Shown in pieces: positions 10,465-20,146 of a DNA stretch of 64,000 bases; the first letter of the stretch is position 1, and each line of letters opens with the position of its first letter. The notes below the pieces were generated by a model. That model was not told where the DNA came from and searched no databases. It was given only the letters and a program-made list of their open reading frames with translations. Origin of the DNA: Rhizobium sp. RCAM05350 (lineage in GTDB: Bacteria > Pseudomonadota > Alphaproteobacteria > Rhizobiales > Rhizobiaceae); assembly GCA_024426085.1 (NCBI GenBank), contig CP087974.1, positions 3,138,001-3,202,000 of the forward strand, written 5' to 3'. Both the position numbers and the translations under genes were made by a program.

Positions 10465-10586
10465 CGAGCGGCCGATCAGGTCGCGGTGGCTTTCCCGCGT
10501 CGCCGCTTCCGGTGTGCTGTTCCAGTTTAGAGCGTCCGTGATCCATGGCTGATCCTAGCAAAACCAGCCGGCATCATAAAGCAGAA

Positions 10587-10640
10587 TATGCTGTCCGCAT
10601 AAACATGCTGTTGACAAATATATGCTAACAGCACATAAAT
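10587..10640 (+). promoter_or_regulatory. Promoter and MarR operator of the MFS gene
   Basis: TTGACA (10611-10616) and CATAAA (10634-10639), 17 bases apart, form a plausible promoter toward the MFS gene. Two inverted repeats overlap or abut it: TGCTGTT/AACAGCA (10606-10612 and 10627-10633) and TATGC/GCATA (10587-10601). Binding of the divergent MarR protein would block both directions. Confidence 0.55.
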
Positions 10641-10665
10641 TGCCCAACGCAACCGGAATTCTCCC

Positions 10666-12167
10666 ATGGACATGCAGGTCACCCCGGCGCCGCTCGTTTC
10701 GAGCCCCGCGCTTCGCCTCACGCTTTTTTCTTCCTGATGACGGCCCTGTTCATGGCGACGCTGGACAATCAGATCGTCGCGACCGCGCTGCCGACCATTG
10801 TCGGCGAGTTCGGCCAAATGGAACGTTTCGGCTGGATCGGCTCGGCCTATCTTCTCGCGACCTGCGCGGTGATGCCGCTCTACGGCAAGCTCGGCGACCT
10901 GTTCGGCCGCAAATATGTGATGATTGCTGCCGTGACGATCTTTACGCTGGGGTCGATAGCCTGCGGGCTCGCCGTTTCGATGAACACGCTGATTGCGGCG
11001 CGCGTGCTGCAGGGGCTTGGCGGTGGCGGCATCATGGTGTCGATCTTTTCGATCAATGCCGACCTGTTCGAGCCGCATGAGCGGGCGCGCTATCAGAGCT
11101 ATTCCAGTCTTGTCCTGATGGCATCCGGCGCCGTCGGCCCGGTGCTGGGCGGCACGATGAGCGACCTGTTCGGCTGGCGCTCGATCTTCCTGATCAATAT
11201 CCCGATCGGCATCGCGGTGCTCGCCGGCCTGTTCATCTTCCTGCCCTATCGCCGCCCGACACGACGCCCGACGATCGATTATGCCGGGGCGCTGCTTCTG
11301 GCCGCCGCCGTTACCTGCGTCGTGCTTCTGGGCGATGGTGCCGAACTGTTCGGCTCGCTGTTCTCGCTCGGCAGCCTGGCGATCGCGGCACTTGGCGTTG
11401 TCTGCACGACGGCATGGGTTTTAGTCGAGCGGCGGGCGCCGGAGCCGATCGTGCCGCTGACGCTGTTCCGCAATCCGACCTTCAGTCTCATGCTGGTGAT
11501 TTCGCTGGCAAGCGGCGCCGTCGGCATCGGCATGGTCAATTATTTCGCGCTGTACCTGCAGACGACCACGGGGCTGACGCCATCGCTTGCCGGCATGCTG
11601 TTCATTATGCTGACCGGCGGCATTGTCTGCGGTTCGCTGACGGCGGGGCGGTTGATTTCGCTGAGCGGCCGCTACAAGCCGTTTGCGATCGTCAGCGCCA
11701 GCCTGACCGTCATTGCGCTGCTCATCTTCACGCAGATCCAACCGGGCACGCCACTTTATCTGATCTGCGCGATCATGGCGCTGCATGGCATCGGTATCGG
11801 TTTTGGCCAGCAGGTGCCGATCGTTGCGGTGCAGAATATCGCCTCGCGCGGTGACGTCGGGGCCGCTACCGGTGCCGTCACCCTGTCACGCATGGGCGGT
11901 GCCTCGATCGCTATCTCGATCTATGGCGCGATCATTGCGGCCGGCCTTGCGCGGGGAACGACCGCGATCCCGGGCATCGCCGACATCGAAAAGCTGACGC
12001 CGCTGGTGCTGTCGACCCTGCCGGAGGCAACGCGCCAGCTGGTGGCGCAGAGCTACACCGCCGCCTTCCTGCCGCTGTTCCTGACGGCCGGTGGCATCTC
12101 GCTGATCGCCCTCACCGCCGCCATCAGTCTGAAGGCCGCACGGCTGCCGCAAAAGCCGGCGGCGTGA
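10666..12167 (+). CDS. MFS drug efflux transporter (DHA2, EmrB/QacA-like), frameshifted near start
   Basis: A 14-helix drug:H+ antiporter of the major facilitator superfamily. Motifs are TLDNQIVATALPTIVGEF in the first helix region, LYGKLGDLFGRK (motif A) and RVLQGLGGGGIM (motif B). The true start is ATG 10666 (MDMQVTPAPL). A T-run at about 10726 appears one base short, so the upstream frame stops early and the conserved part reads from 10737. The protein should be about 500 residues, in the inner membrane. Likely repressed by the divergent MarR protein. Substrate unknown. Confidence 0.9.
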
Positions 12168-12171
12168 GCGG
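12095..12171 (+). repeat. Imperfect direct repeat, copy 1 (3' end of MFS gene)
   Basis: These 77 bases, ending just past the MFS stop, align without gaps to 13441-13517 at roughly 80% identity. Shared blocks include GGCCATCAG/GCCATCAG, CTGAAGGCCG, GCTGCCG and AAAAGCCG. The two copies flank the VOC and GNAT genes in direct orientation. Confidence 0.8.
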
Positions 12172-12367
12172 GCTTCGCCCAAAGGAGCACTGGCCCTCCG
12201 GCCCCTGTTCCTTGCCATCGATGGCTGAGACATGCCATGAACACGTAAGACGCAAAGCGGCCGCGAAGCATTGCTTTTCAGCGCAGGCAGATATTGCAAG
12301 GCGCGCAGCTGCCGGCATTCTCCGGTTGCTTCTCTGCCGATCAGGCCCACAGACTTCAGGAGAATTC

Positions 12368-12742
12368 ATGTTTGATCACGTCAAATTCAGAGTCACCGAC
12401 TATTCGGCGAGCAAGGCGTTCTTCCTTTCGGCACTCGAGCCGCTCGGTGTCGCTGTTGTCGCGGAGGGGGCGCCGACATACGGGATCGAGCTGAGCCCAA
12501 AGGGCAAGGCTTCATTGTGCCTTTATCAAACCGAGCAGAAGCCGGCGCATCTTCATTTGGCATTCACGGCCGACACTCGCCAGCAAGTCGAAGCTTTCTA
12601 TCGCGCGGCTCTGGAGGCGGGTGGCAAGGACAACGGTGCGCCCGGTCTGCGCCCGCACTATCACGCGAACTACTATGCAGCTTTCGTCATTGGTCCGGAC
12701 GGGCACAACATCGAAGTGGTTTGCCACGCACCCGAGGCCTGA
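12368..12742 (+). CDS. VOC-family (glyoxalase/bleomycin resistance-like) protein
   Basis: 124 residues with the vicinal-oxygen-chelate fold: an N-terminal MFDHVKFRVTD strand with the first metal-ligand His, a central HLHLAFTA, and a C-terminal GPDGHNIEVVCH with Glu near the end. The start at 12368 follows TTCAGGAGA. The substrate cannot be assigned; relatives include glyoxalase I, thiol transferases and dioxygenase-like proteins. It lies inside a segment flanked by two imperfect copies of the MFS 3' end (see repeats), so it is likely an accessory acquisition. Confidence 0.88.
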   Translation: MFDHVKFRVTDYSASKAFFLSALEPLGVAVVAEGAPTYGIELSPKGKASLCLYQTEQKPAHLHLAFTADTRQQVEAFYRAALEAGGKDNGAPGLRPHYHANYYAAFVIGPDGHNIEVVCHAPEA

Positions 12743-12808
12743 TGTTTCCATCAAGGGACGTCCACCCCTTGCTGCCGCCCCTCATGTCAAACGTTGAACA
12801 AAGGGCGG

Positions 12809-13342
12809 TTAACCGCCGTTCCATGCCGTGCGCGTCAACTCGTACCAAACTTCGCCATATTCGCTGCCTGGAATGGGATCGGGCCAATCGACGTGATCTG
12901 TGCGAGCGTAGGTCAAGCCGATCTTTTCCATCACGCGGCGCGAAGCGGAGTTCACAGCCATCGTGCTCGCCGTGATCGTGTCGTATCCACCGCTTCGGAA
13001 GCCCCAGTCGACGAGGGCCGCTGCCCCTTCCGAGGCCAGGCCCTGACCCCATTCCGTCCGGCGCAGGCGATATCCGAGCTCGGCCAATGTCTCGCTCTCG
13101 GGCCACAGGCAGAACCAGCCGACGAACGCACCGTTGGCTGTGCGGCGCGCCGTCCAGACGTAGGGTTCTGTGCCTCTGGGCATGAGGAACGTCGCGTTCG
13201 GATCGCTCTGCTCGTGGTCGACGGCGTGTCCGCCGTTCAGGAAGCGCATAACCTCCGGATCACGCTCAAGGTCGATGAAATCAGCGCGGTCACTTGGGCA
13301 GCAAGGCCTGAGCGTCAGCTGCATCGTCTGCAAAACGGCCAT
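12809..13342 (-). CDS. GNAT-family acetyltransferase (RimJ/RimL type)
   Basis: 177 residues from the start MAVLQTMQLTLRP at 13342; a longer open frame upstream looks non-coding. The RimJ/RimL pattern is clear: TLRPCCPSDRADFIDLERDPEVMRFLNGG at the N-terminus (conserved blocks only), LGYRLRRTEWGQGLASEGAA as the acetyl-CoA loop, and NSASRRVMEKIGLTY near the C-terminus. It probably acetylates a small molecule or a protein N-terminus; the target is unknown. Convergent with the VOC gene, inside the same repeat-flanked insertion. Confidence 0.9.
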   Translation of the reverse strand: MAVLQTMQLTLRPCCPSDRADFIDLERDPEVMRFLNGGHAVDHEQSDPNATFLMPRGTEPYVWTARRTANGAFVGWFCLWPESETLAELGYRLRRTEWGQGLASEGAAALVDWGFRSGGYDTITASTMAVNSASRRVMEKIGLTYARTDHVDWPDPIPGSEYGEVWYELTRTAWNGG

Positions 13343-13440
13343 TTTGGGAATGCCTCCATCAGTTTGGCAAGTGTACCTGATCTGCTCTGGTCGCCTAGAC
13401 CCCACGCCAAACCGGCCGCATTCTGTCGCTATTCCTGACA

Positions 13441-13517
13441 TATCTCGCCGATCGCGCTCTTCGCGGCCATCAGCCTGAAGGCCGTAAAGCTGCCGTAAAA
13501 GCCGACGGAGTGAAAGG
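13441..13517 (+). pseudogene. Remnant of an MFS 3' end, direct repeat copy 2
   Basis: Ungapped match to 12095-12171. It reads as the last codons of an MFS gene like the one at 10666, with an in-frame stop introduced (GCCGTAAAA in place of GCCGCAAAA). No upstream part of the gene is present. It marks the right edge of the segment carrying the VOC and GNAT genes. Confidence 0.75.
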
Positions 13518-13674
13518 ATGACGCTTGCGCCGACTGAAAAGTTCGTCGCTTGCTTATGGCATTTGGTGCTTGCCGATGATCTTACTGTAATAACAGTCGG
13601 CTGGCAGAATTCCGAAGCGCTGAAATCACATGATCGATGGGGTAGCAGAGAGAAGATGATGGACAGGTATCTAG

Positions 13675-14091
13675 TTGAGTACGTTCATCGCAGATGAAAT
13701 AAGCGTGAGATCCAAGGGAGAAAAAGGGTACGCCGAGATCAGAGATGGAGTTCTACAGGTTTCGGATCATCAGAAGTCAATTATGATATCGGGAACTGAT
13801 ATGCGATCGATCGAGTTGGTGCTGAAGCGCTTCGTGGGCGCGGTGAAGATCGACTACGACGACAAAAGGATTTACTTGGTCCCTTTAGCCTGGACTGTCG
13901 CGGGTTTCAGTTTGGCAAGCTACGCTTTGATTAAGGCGCTGTTTCATGATTGCACTTCTATCGCCCCATGCGCCGTTGTTGTCGATCCGCGCAAGCCCAT
14001 AAACTGGAAGAGAAATGTCGCCATTTTTAGCATCACATTCTTCGCTACCCTTTTCGCTTTAGGAGCCTTCAGCTATTTCCGAGCACAATGA
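13675..14091 (+). CDS. Hypothetical membrane-anchored protein
   Basis: 138 residues, family not recognised. The N-terminal half is a compact hydrophilic region (YAEIRDGVLQVSDHQKS). Then comes a weakly hydrophobic stretch (WTVAGFSLASYALIKALF) and a clear C-terminal membrane helix (NVAIFSITFFATLFALGAF). There is no in-frame ATG upstream; TTG at 13675 preceded by GGACAGG is the best start. The region is AT-richer than its neighbours, which suggests acquired DNA. Function unknown. Confidence 0.5.
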   Translation: MSTFIADEISVRSKGEKGYAEIRDGVLQVSDHQKSIMISGTDMRSIELVLKRFVGAVKIDYDDKRIYLVPLAWTVAGFSLASYALIKALFHDCTSIAPCAVVVDPRKPINWKRNVAIFSITFFATLFALGAFSYFRAQ

Positions 14092-14398
14092 TCAAGATCA
14101 AAAGATCTCAAGGTGACGGGTCAAAACAGCAGCGAACTTCGCTTAGTCCGGCACGAGATTGCCCTAATCCGGCAATTTCATTTGCAGTCCGTAGGCTTTG
14201 TGGGGGTTAGAAAGCTTCAGGGTGCGGGACAACCAGCTTTGCGGACGTTGAAGGCGTCCACTTATCTAAAAGCCGGCTACCTAATAACTGATGGAGCACC
14301 CTGCGAGTTCACGCTGGCATTACGGCCGTGCGCCGTCGCCTGTTACCGCTCCCCGCCCCCTTGCCAAGCATTTCGCCCGGGTCTAAACCTCCTCCTGC
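14092..14398 (+). other. Intergenic, no gene seen
   Basis: About 300 bases between the hypothetical gene and the TPP riboswitch. Short open frames have no family features or ribosome binding sites. The thi promoter must lie here, but I cannot pick a convincing -35/-10 pair. Confidence 0.5.
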
Positions 14399-14501
14399 TC
14401 TAACGGGGTGCCGGCTGTTCTTTTTAAGAACGTTCGGCTGAGAGGCTTTTCGAAGCCAACCCGAAGAACCTGATCCGGTTTGTACCGGCGGAGGGATTAG
14501 A
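14399..14501 (+). promoter_or_regulatory. TPP riboswitch (THI element) of the thiBPQ operon
   Basis: Conserved THI-box elements appear in order: TCTAACGGGGTGCC, GGCTGAGAGG, ACCCGAAGAACCTGATCCGG, TACCGGCGGAGGGA, closed by TTAGA pairing with the initial TCTAA. It lies 50 bases upstream of thiB, whose ribosome binding site AAGGAGG follows. TPP should repress the importer. Confidence 0.95.
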
Positions 14502-14553
14502 CGGCACATTCCAGCGCCCTATTCCCAATTTTTGGATTTATAAGGAGGCGCGG

Positions 14554-15576
14554 ATGCGCAAGGCAATCATTCCATTTCTCGGGCCATTCATCGCGGCAGT
14601 CGCTGCGCTTGCCACGCCGTTTTCCGCCTCGGCGGAAGACAAGGTGCTGACCGTCTACACCTATGAAAGCTTCACCAGCGAATGGGGCCCCGGCGCCAAG
14701 GTCGTGGAAGCGTTCGAAAAGACCTGCGGCTGCAAGGTTTCCTATGTCAGCGTTGCCGATGGCGTCGAGCTTCTGACACGGCTGAAGCTCGAGGGCGCCT
14801 CCTCCAAGGCCGATATCGTGCTTGGCCTCGATACCAACCTCGTGTCCGAAGCCAAGGCGACCGGCTTCTTTGCGCCGCACGGCGTCGACACCTCGGCCGT
14901 CAAGGTTCCAGGCGGTTTTACCGACGATACGTTCGTTCCCTATGACTACGGCCATTTCGCCGTGATCTATGACACTGAGACGATGAAGGAGCCGCCGAAG
15001 AGCCTGAAGGAACTGGTCGAGGGCGATCCGAACCAGAAGATCGTCATCGAGGATCCGCGCACCTCGACGCCAGGCCTTGGCCTGCTCTTGTGGGTGAAGT
15101 CGGTCTATGGCGACGAGGCTGCTGCTGCCTGGGGTAAGCTCAAGGACCGCGTGCTGACCGTCACCCCCGGCTGGTCGGAAGCCTACGGCCTGTTCACCAA
15201 GGGCGAAGCGCCGATGGTGCTGTCCTACACGACGTCGCCGGCCTATCACATGGTTGCAGAAGGCACCGACCGTTATCAGGCGGCGTCCTTCTCTGAAGGC
15301 CATTACATCCAGATCGAAGTGGCCGGCATGACCAAGAATGCCAAAGACCCGGCGCTTGCCAAGGATTTCCTCTCCTTCGTCACCGGGCTGGAGTTCCAGT
15401 CGATCATCCCGACGACCAACTGGATGATGCCGGTTGCCGCCACCAAGGAGCCTCTGCCGGAGGCTTTCGGCAAGCTGGTGACGCCGGAAAAGACCTTTCT
15501 GATGTCGTCGGACGAGGTGGCCGCCAACCGCAAGGCCTGGATCGGCGAGTGGCTCGCTGCCATGAGCAAGAACTGA
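14554..15576 (+). CDS. thiB: Thiamine ABC transporter, periplasmic binding protein
   Basis: Captures thiamine or TPP in the periplasm for the ThiPQ importer. 340 residues with a Sec signal peptide ([19 protein letters not shown], cleavage after SASA). The mature protein starts [16 protein letters not shown], the family hallmark, and contains [26 protein letters not shown] and PTTNWMMPV. It is complete, with AAGGAGG before the start at 14554. First gene of the thiBPQ operon under the TPP riboswitch; thiP follows after 7 bases. Confidence 0.96.
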   Translation: MRKAIIPFLGPFIAAVAALATPFSASAEDKVLTVYTYESFTSEWGPGAKVVEAFEKTCGCKVSYVSVADGVELLTRLKLEGASSKADIVLGLDTNLVSEAKATGFFAPHGVDTSAVKVPGGFTDDTFVPYDYGHFAVIYDTETMKEPPKSLKELVEGDPNQKIVIEDPRTSTPGLGLLLWVKSVYGDEAAAAWGKLKDRVLTVTPGWSEAYGLFTKGEAPMVLSYTTSPAYHMVAEGTDRYQAASFSEGHYIQIEVAGMTKNAKDPALAKDFLSFVTGLEFQSIIPTTNWMMPVAATKEPLPEAFGKLVTPEKTFLMSSDEVAANRKAWIGEWLAAMSKN

Positions 15577-15583
15577 GCCGTTC

Positions 15584-17228
15584 TTGATCAGCCGTATTGA
15601 ACGACGTTTGACGATTGCCGCAGGCGCCTTCTGCCTCGGTGGCATCGTTCTGTTCGTCTGTCTGGCGGCGGCCGCTCTTCTGGCCTTCGACGAGCCGGGC
15701 TCTGCCGATGACGACGTGTTGTTCGATGCCTATGTCTGGCGCGTCGCCCGCTTCACGCTGCTGCAGGCCTCGCTCTCGACGGTCCTTTCCATTCTCTTTG
15801 CCATTCTGGTTTCGCGGGCGCTGGCGCGACAGGCTGCCTTTCCCGGCCGCGTCTGGATCATCCGGCTGATGGCGCTGCCGCTTGGTCTGCCGGCTTTGGT
15901 CGTGGCCCTCGGCCTGATCGGGATCTGGGGGCGGCAGGGCGTGCTCAATACGGCGCTTGTCGCTGTGGGACTCGATCAGCCGGTCAGCGTCTATGGCCTG
16001 TCGGGCATTCTCGTCGCCCATGTCTTCTTCAACATGCCGCTGGCCGCACGGCTGATGCTGGGCGGGCTGGAGCGCATTCCCGGCGAATACTGGCTGGTCG
16101 GGGCCAATCTCGGCATGAGGCCGCTGTCGATTTTCCGCTTCATTGAATGGCCGGCGATCCGCGGGCTTTTGCCGGGTATCGCCGGGCTGATCTTCATGCT
16201 CTGCGCCACCAGCTTTACCCTTGTCCTGACGCTCGGCGGCGGCCCGGCGGCGAGCACCATCGAAGTGGCGATCTATCAGGCGCTGCGCTTCGATTTTGAC
16301 CCGCCGCGCGCCATCGCGCTGTCGCTGCTGCAGATATCGGTGACGGCAGCGCTGTTGATCGCTATCCGCTTGCTGACGCCCACGGCCGACGAGGGCCATG
16401 GCGGCGGGCGCCGGGTGCGCCGGTTCGATGGCCGCCGCGGGCTGGGCCGGGCCGTTGACTGGCTGGTGATTGCATTCGCCGTTCTGTTCCTTGCCTTGCC
16501 GCTCGGCTCCGTCGTGTCTTCCGGTCTTCGCTCCGATCTTGTCCGGCTCGCCAGCGATCCGGTGGTGCAGCGGGCCTTGCTCACCAGTGTCGTCATCGCG
16601 CTGATGTCCGGTCTGCTCTGTGTCCTGTCGGCGGCGCTGATGATCCGGGCGCGGCAGGCAGCGCTTTCGCCCCGGCGGCCAGCGATGGTTTATCGTGGGC
16701 TTGCGGCCGGGAATCTTTGCCAGTTCGTCGCTGGTGCTGTTGGTGCCGCCGGTCGTTCTGGGGGCGGGCTGGTTTCTGCTGTTGCGGCCGCTCGGCGATG
16801 TCGCCCGTTTTGCGCCGCTTTTGGTCATCCTGATCAACATGTTGATGGCGCTGCCCTTCGTCTATCGCGTGCTGGAGCCGGCAATGGCCACCCATACGGC
16901 CCGAACGGCGAAGCTTGCCGTCAGCCTCGGGCTCGGCGGCTGGCATCGCCTGCGGCTGATCGACTGGCCGGGGTTGCGCAGGCCGTTGCTGATGGCCCTG
17001 TCGTTTGCCTGCGCCTTGTCACTCGGCGATCTCGGGGCGGTGGCGCTGTTCGGTTCGCAGGATATGGTGACGCTGCCCTGGCTGCTGTACAGCCGCATGG
17101 CCGGCTACCGCTCGACCGATGCGGCGGGACTGGCGCTGTTTCTCGGCTTCGTCTGCCTGGTGCTGACGATTGCCGGCACGCCACGGGCAGGGGCGGATGA
17201 TCAGAGGAGAAAAGATGTCACCGCCTGA
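15584..17228 (+). CDS. thiP: Thiamine ABC transporter permease, frameshifted
   Basis: Inner-membrane permease made of two fused six-helix halves of the binding-protein-dependent type. The first half shows the EAA-like loop GLERIPGEYWLVGANLG, the second ATHTARTAKLAVSLGLGG. The likely start is TTG at 15584, just after thiB. The frame is lost near 16690 and continues in another frame through VPPVVLGAGWFLLL to the stop at 17228. The 3' end overlaps thiQ by 14 bases, as expected for translational coupling. The break is a single-base indel, probably an error. Confidence 0.93.
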
Positions 17229-17937
17229 AACGGATATTGCGGTTCGCCTCAGTGGCGTGCGCGTGCAGTTCGGCAAGACGCAGCTGAATTTCGATTGCGC
17301 CATCGGCAAGGGGCAGGTTGTCGCGATTACCGGCGCATCCGGCTCCGGAAAGTCGACATTGCTCAATGTGATCGCCGGGTTCGAGACGCCGGATGCCGGC
17401 AAGGTCGAGATTCTCGGTGACGATGTTGCCGGGCGCGATCCTGCCGAGCGGCCGGTGTCGGTGATCTTTCAGGAGCACAACCTGTTTGCGCATCTCGACG
17501 TCGCCACCAATATCGGTCTCGGCATCGATCCGGCGCTGAAGCTGGGCGTCAAGGAAAAGGCGAAAATTGCGAGCGCGCTGCTGCGGGTCGGGCTGGACGG
17601 GTTTGGCAAGCGCCTGCCGCCGACATTGTCGGGCGGCGAACGGCAGCGGGTGGCGCTCGCCCGGGCGCTGGTGCGCCGCAAACCCATCCTGCTGCTCGAC
17701 GAGCCGTTTGCGGCGCTCGATCCGGGCCTGCGCGCCGGCATGGCCAACCTTCTCCTCGATCTGCACCGGCAGGAAGGCCATACGATTCTGATCATCACCC
17801 ATCATCCAGACGATGTGCGGTTGCTGGCCGACAGCGTGGTTTTTCTCGACAGCGGCCGCATTCTCTTGCATGAGCCGACGGTCCGGTTTCTCGAGCATAG
17901 TGATATTCCGGCTGTCGGCCGGTTTCTCAGCTGGTGA
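17215..17937 (+). CDS. thiQ: Thiamine ABC transporter ATP-binding protein
   Basis: The ATPase that powers ThiBP. 240 residues from ATG 17215, which follows AGAGGAGA; an upstream in-frame start would run deep into thiP. Walker A GASGSGKST, Q-loop IFQEHNLF, signature LSGGERQRVALARAL, Walker B ILLLDEPFAALD, switch His in IITHHPDD. Complete. Last gene of the operon, followed at once by a terminator hairpin overlapping its stop codon. Confidence 0.96.
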   Translation: MSPPETDIAVRLSGVRVQFGKTQLNFDCAIGKGQVVAITGASGSGKSTLLNVIAGFETPDAGKVEILGDDVAGRDPAERPVSVIFQEHNLFAHLDVATNIGLGIDPALKLGVKEKAKIASALLRVGLDGFGKRLPPTLSGGERQRVALARALVRRKPILLLDEPFAALDPGLRAGMANLLLDLHRQEGHTILIITHHPDDVRLLADSVVFLDSGRILLHEPTVRFLEHSDIPAVGRFLSW

Positions 17938-17957
17938 GCATCGCCTGCGATGCTTTT
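17937..17957 (+). terminator. Rho-independent terminator after thiQ
   Basis: AGCATCGC (17937-17944) pairs with GCGATGCT (17947-17954), followed by TTT. The hairpin begins within the thiQ stop codon. Confidence 0.6.
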
Positions 17958-18222
17958 GCCACAATTTGAACGACAGCCTATGCGACAGCGCTTGCAGGTG
18001 TCCCGTTCCATCACGTTCGCGTGTGCGTTGCCGGGATATCACGGGGCAACTATTTCTATGGGTGTATGCTAGGCACGCAAGGGCTGAATGGGTTACAGCA
18101 GATCATTGCCGTAACCACAACCGGACCTATTTATACGGCTGTAAAGAATACTGAATTTTGGATGCGTGGAAACAGGGAACGGTTTGCACGGCTGGCCTGA
18201 AGACTGGAAATGAGCTGAGGCG
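17958..18222 (+). other. Intergenic, no gene seen
   Basis: Roughly 265 bases between the thiQ terminator and the M48 peptidase gene, AT-richer than the flanks. Probably contains the peptidase promoter, but I see no clear element. Confidence 0.4.
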
Positions 18223-18274
18223 ATGAGCAGAACAACAGGCACGCAGAGGCGGGTTTCGCAGAACAGGCTCCGGC

Positions 18275-19737
18275 GTGTCCGTGCGCGCTGTCGCAGTGCT
18301 CATCGGCAGCCTGCTGTTGTCCGGTTGCCAGTCGGTGATCGAGCAAACCTATGAGCCCAAGGTTTCGCCGTCCTCGAGTCCACAGATCGTCGAGGAAGTG
18401 CAGAAGAACGACCCGCGTGCCCAGGTCGGCGCCCGCGAGCATCCGCGCATCGTCGCGAGCTATGGCGGCGAATATCAGGATGAAAAGACCGAGCGGCTGG
18501 TCGCCCGCATCACCGGGTCGCTCACGGCGGTTTCGGAAAACCCTGAACCAGTCCTACCGCATCACCATTCTCAACTCTCCCGCTATCAACGCTTTTGCGC
18601 TGCCGGGCGGTTATCTCTACGTGACGCGCGGCCTGTTGGCGCTGGCCAACGATGCCTCGGAAGTGGCGGCCGTGCTCTCCCATGAAATGGCGCACGTGAC
18701 CGCCAACCACGGCATCGAGCGGCAGCAGCGGGAAGAGGCTGAGGTTATCGCCAGCCGCGTTGTTTCCGAAGTGCTGTCGAGCGATCTTGCCGGCAAGCAG
18801 GCCTTGGCGCGTGGCAAACTGCGCCTGGCGGCCTTCTCGCGCAATCAGGAATTGCAGGCCGACGTGATCGGCGTTCGCATGCTCGGCGAAGCCGGCTATG
18901 ACCCCTATGCGGCTGCGCGTTTCCTCGATTCTGATGGCGGCCTATAGCCGCTTCTCCTCGGTCGATCCCGACAACGACCAGAGCCTGGACTTCCTGTCGA
19001 GCCATCCGAGTGCGCCGCAACGCGTCGATCTCGCCCGCCGCCATGCCCGCGCCTTTGGTGCGGAAGGGGCCGTTGGCGACCGTGGCCGCGACTATTATCT
19101 CGCCGGTATCGATGGCCTGCTCTATGGCGACAGCCCGCAGGAGGGATATGTCCGCGGCCAGACGTTCCTGCATGGCAAGCTCGGCATCCGCTTCGACGTG
19201 CCGGCCGGTTTCCAGATCGACAACAAGGCAGAGGCGGTACTCGCGACCGGGCCGAACGAGACCGCGATCCGCTTCGACGGCGTGGCTGATGCCCAGAAGC
19301 GCAGCCTGACCGACTATATTGGCAGCGGCTGGGTGACGGGCCTGCAGCCGGACACGATCCATCCCGTGACGATCAACGGGCTCGAGGCTGCAACGGCGCG
19401 GGCATCGGCGGAGCGCTGGGATTTCGACGTGACCGTGATCCGCATCGATACGCGGATCTACCGGTTCCTGACGGCCGTGCCGAAGGGGGCGCCGAGCCTT
19501 GAGCCGACCGCCGATATACTGCGTGCCTCTTTCCGCCGCATGACGCCACAGGAAGCAGCCGCGCTAAAGCCGCTGCGCATCCGCGTCGTCACCGCCAAGC
19601 CAGGCGATACGCTGGCAACGCTCTCGGCTCGGATGATGGGCACAGACCGCAAGCTCGACCTGTTCCGCCTGATCAATGCGATGCAGGTTACTTCGACCGT
19701 CAAGCCCGGCGACAAGGTCAAGATCATCTCCGAGTAA
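18275..19737 (+). CDS. M48-family metallopeptidase lipoprotein with LysM-like end, frameshifted
   Basis: Periplasmic Zn peptidase related to BepA/LoiP, which take part in outer-membrane quality control. A signal with lipobox LLLSGC comes first. The zinc motif HEMAH follows INAFALPGGYLYVTRGLL, and the third ligand lies in NQELQADVIGVRML. A C-terminal LysM-like repeat runs from RVVTAKPGDTLATLSARMMG to VKPGDKVKIIS. The frame breaks near 18545 and 18930. An ATG at 18223 in another frame, followed by a basic stretch, may be the real start if one more base is wrong; GTG 18275 is used here. Confidence 0.88.
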
Positions 19738-19748
19738 GAGCAGGCCTC

Positions 19749-20000
19749 TCACGGCAAGAGCGAAAGACGGTATCCGGCGGTTCTACCGGAACCGGCGGTC
19801 GATCGGGATCGTGAAGGACCAGGGATCCGGCCGCCGCCGCGCTGCCGTAGGCAGAGGCCGGCAATGGGGACGATCGTCAGCAGGCGAACGGCCCCGTTTG
19901 TCCAACTGGAGGCGGGCAGGGGATTGGCCGGGGCCGGGTCGTGCGGATCGCCCCAGCGTTCATTGTAGAGATCATCGAGAAGGCAATGGGTCGGGATCAT
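19749..20000 (-). CDS. Small ORF divergent from the LacI regulator, uncertain
   Basis: Opens MIPTHCLLDDLYNERWGDPHD at 20000 (first part), with no family I recognise. After about 50 residues the composition becomes Arg/Gly/Ser-rich, suggesting a frame error; another frame there ends with WSFTIPIDRRFR and a stop. It sits directly behind the operator palindrome at 20014-20027, so it would be regulated by the LacI protein if it is a gene. Its small size and uncertain 3' end make this a weak call. Confidence 0.35.
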   Translation of the reverse strand: MIPTHCLLDDLYNERWGDPHDPAPANPLPASSWTNGAVRLLTIVPIAGLCLRQRGGGRIPGPSRSRSTAGSGRTAGYRLSLLP

Positions 20001-20013
20001 GCTTTGATCTTCC

Positions 20014-20108
20014 TTGAATCGATTCAATTCAGATTCATCGAGTCGTTTGAACCGATTCAAAATATTAATTGTTCCTATGGGAAGTCAAGAAAATTTGAAT
20101 CGGTTCAA
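20014..20108. promoter_or_regulatory. Three LacI-type operator palindromes
   Basis: Near-identical palindromes with central CG: TTGAATCGATTCAA (20014-20027, perfect), TTTGAACCGATTCAAA (20046-20061) and TTGAATCGGTTCAA (20095-20108). This is the form bound by LacI/GalR regulators, and the last copy ends 39 bases before the regulator start. Autoregulation and control of the divergent ORF are inferred. Confidence 0.75.
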
Positions 20109-20146
20109 TGATCTGCTACGGTGCTCCCCGCAGAAAGGGAGCGATC

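Noticed and set aside
14497-15645. Long minus-strand frame opposite thiB, and similar ones opposite sdhA, mdh/sucC, sucA, sucB and lpdA
   Set aside because: They are antisense shadows of high-GC coding DNA: no family motifs, no ribosome binding sites, and the sense-strand gene is certain in each case.
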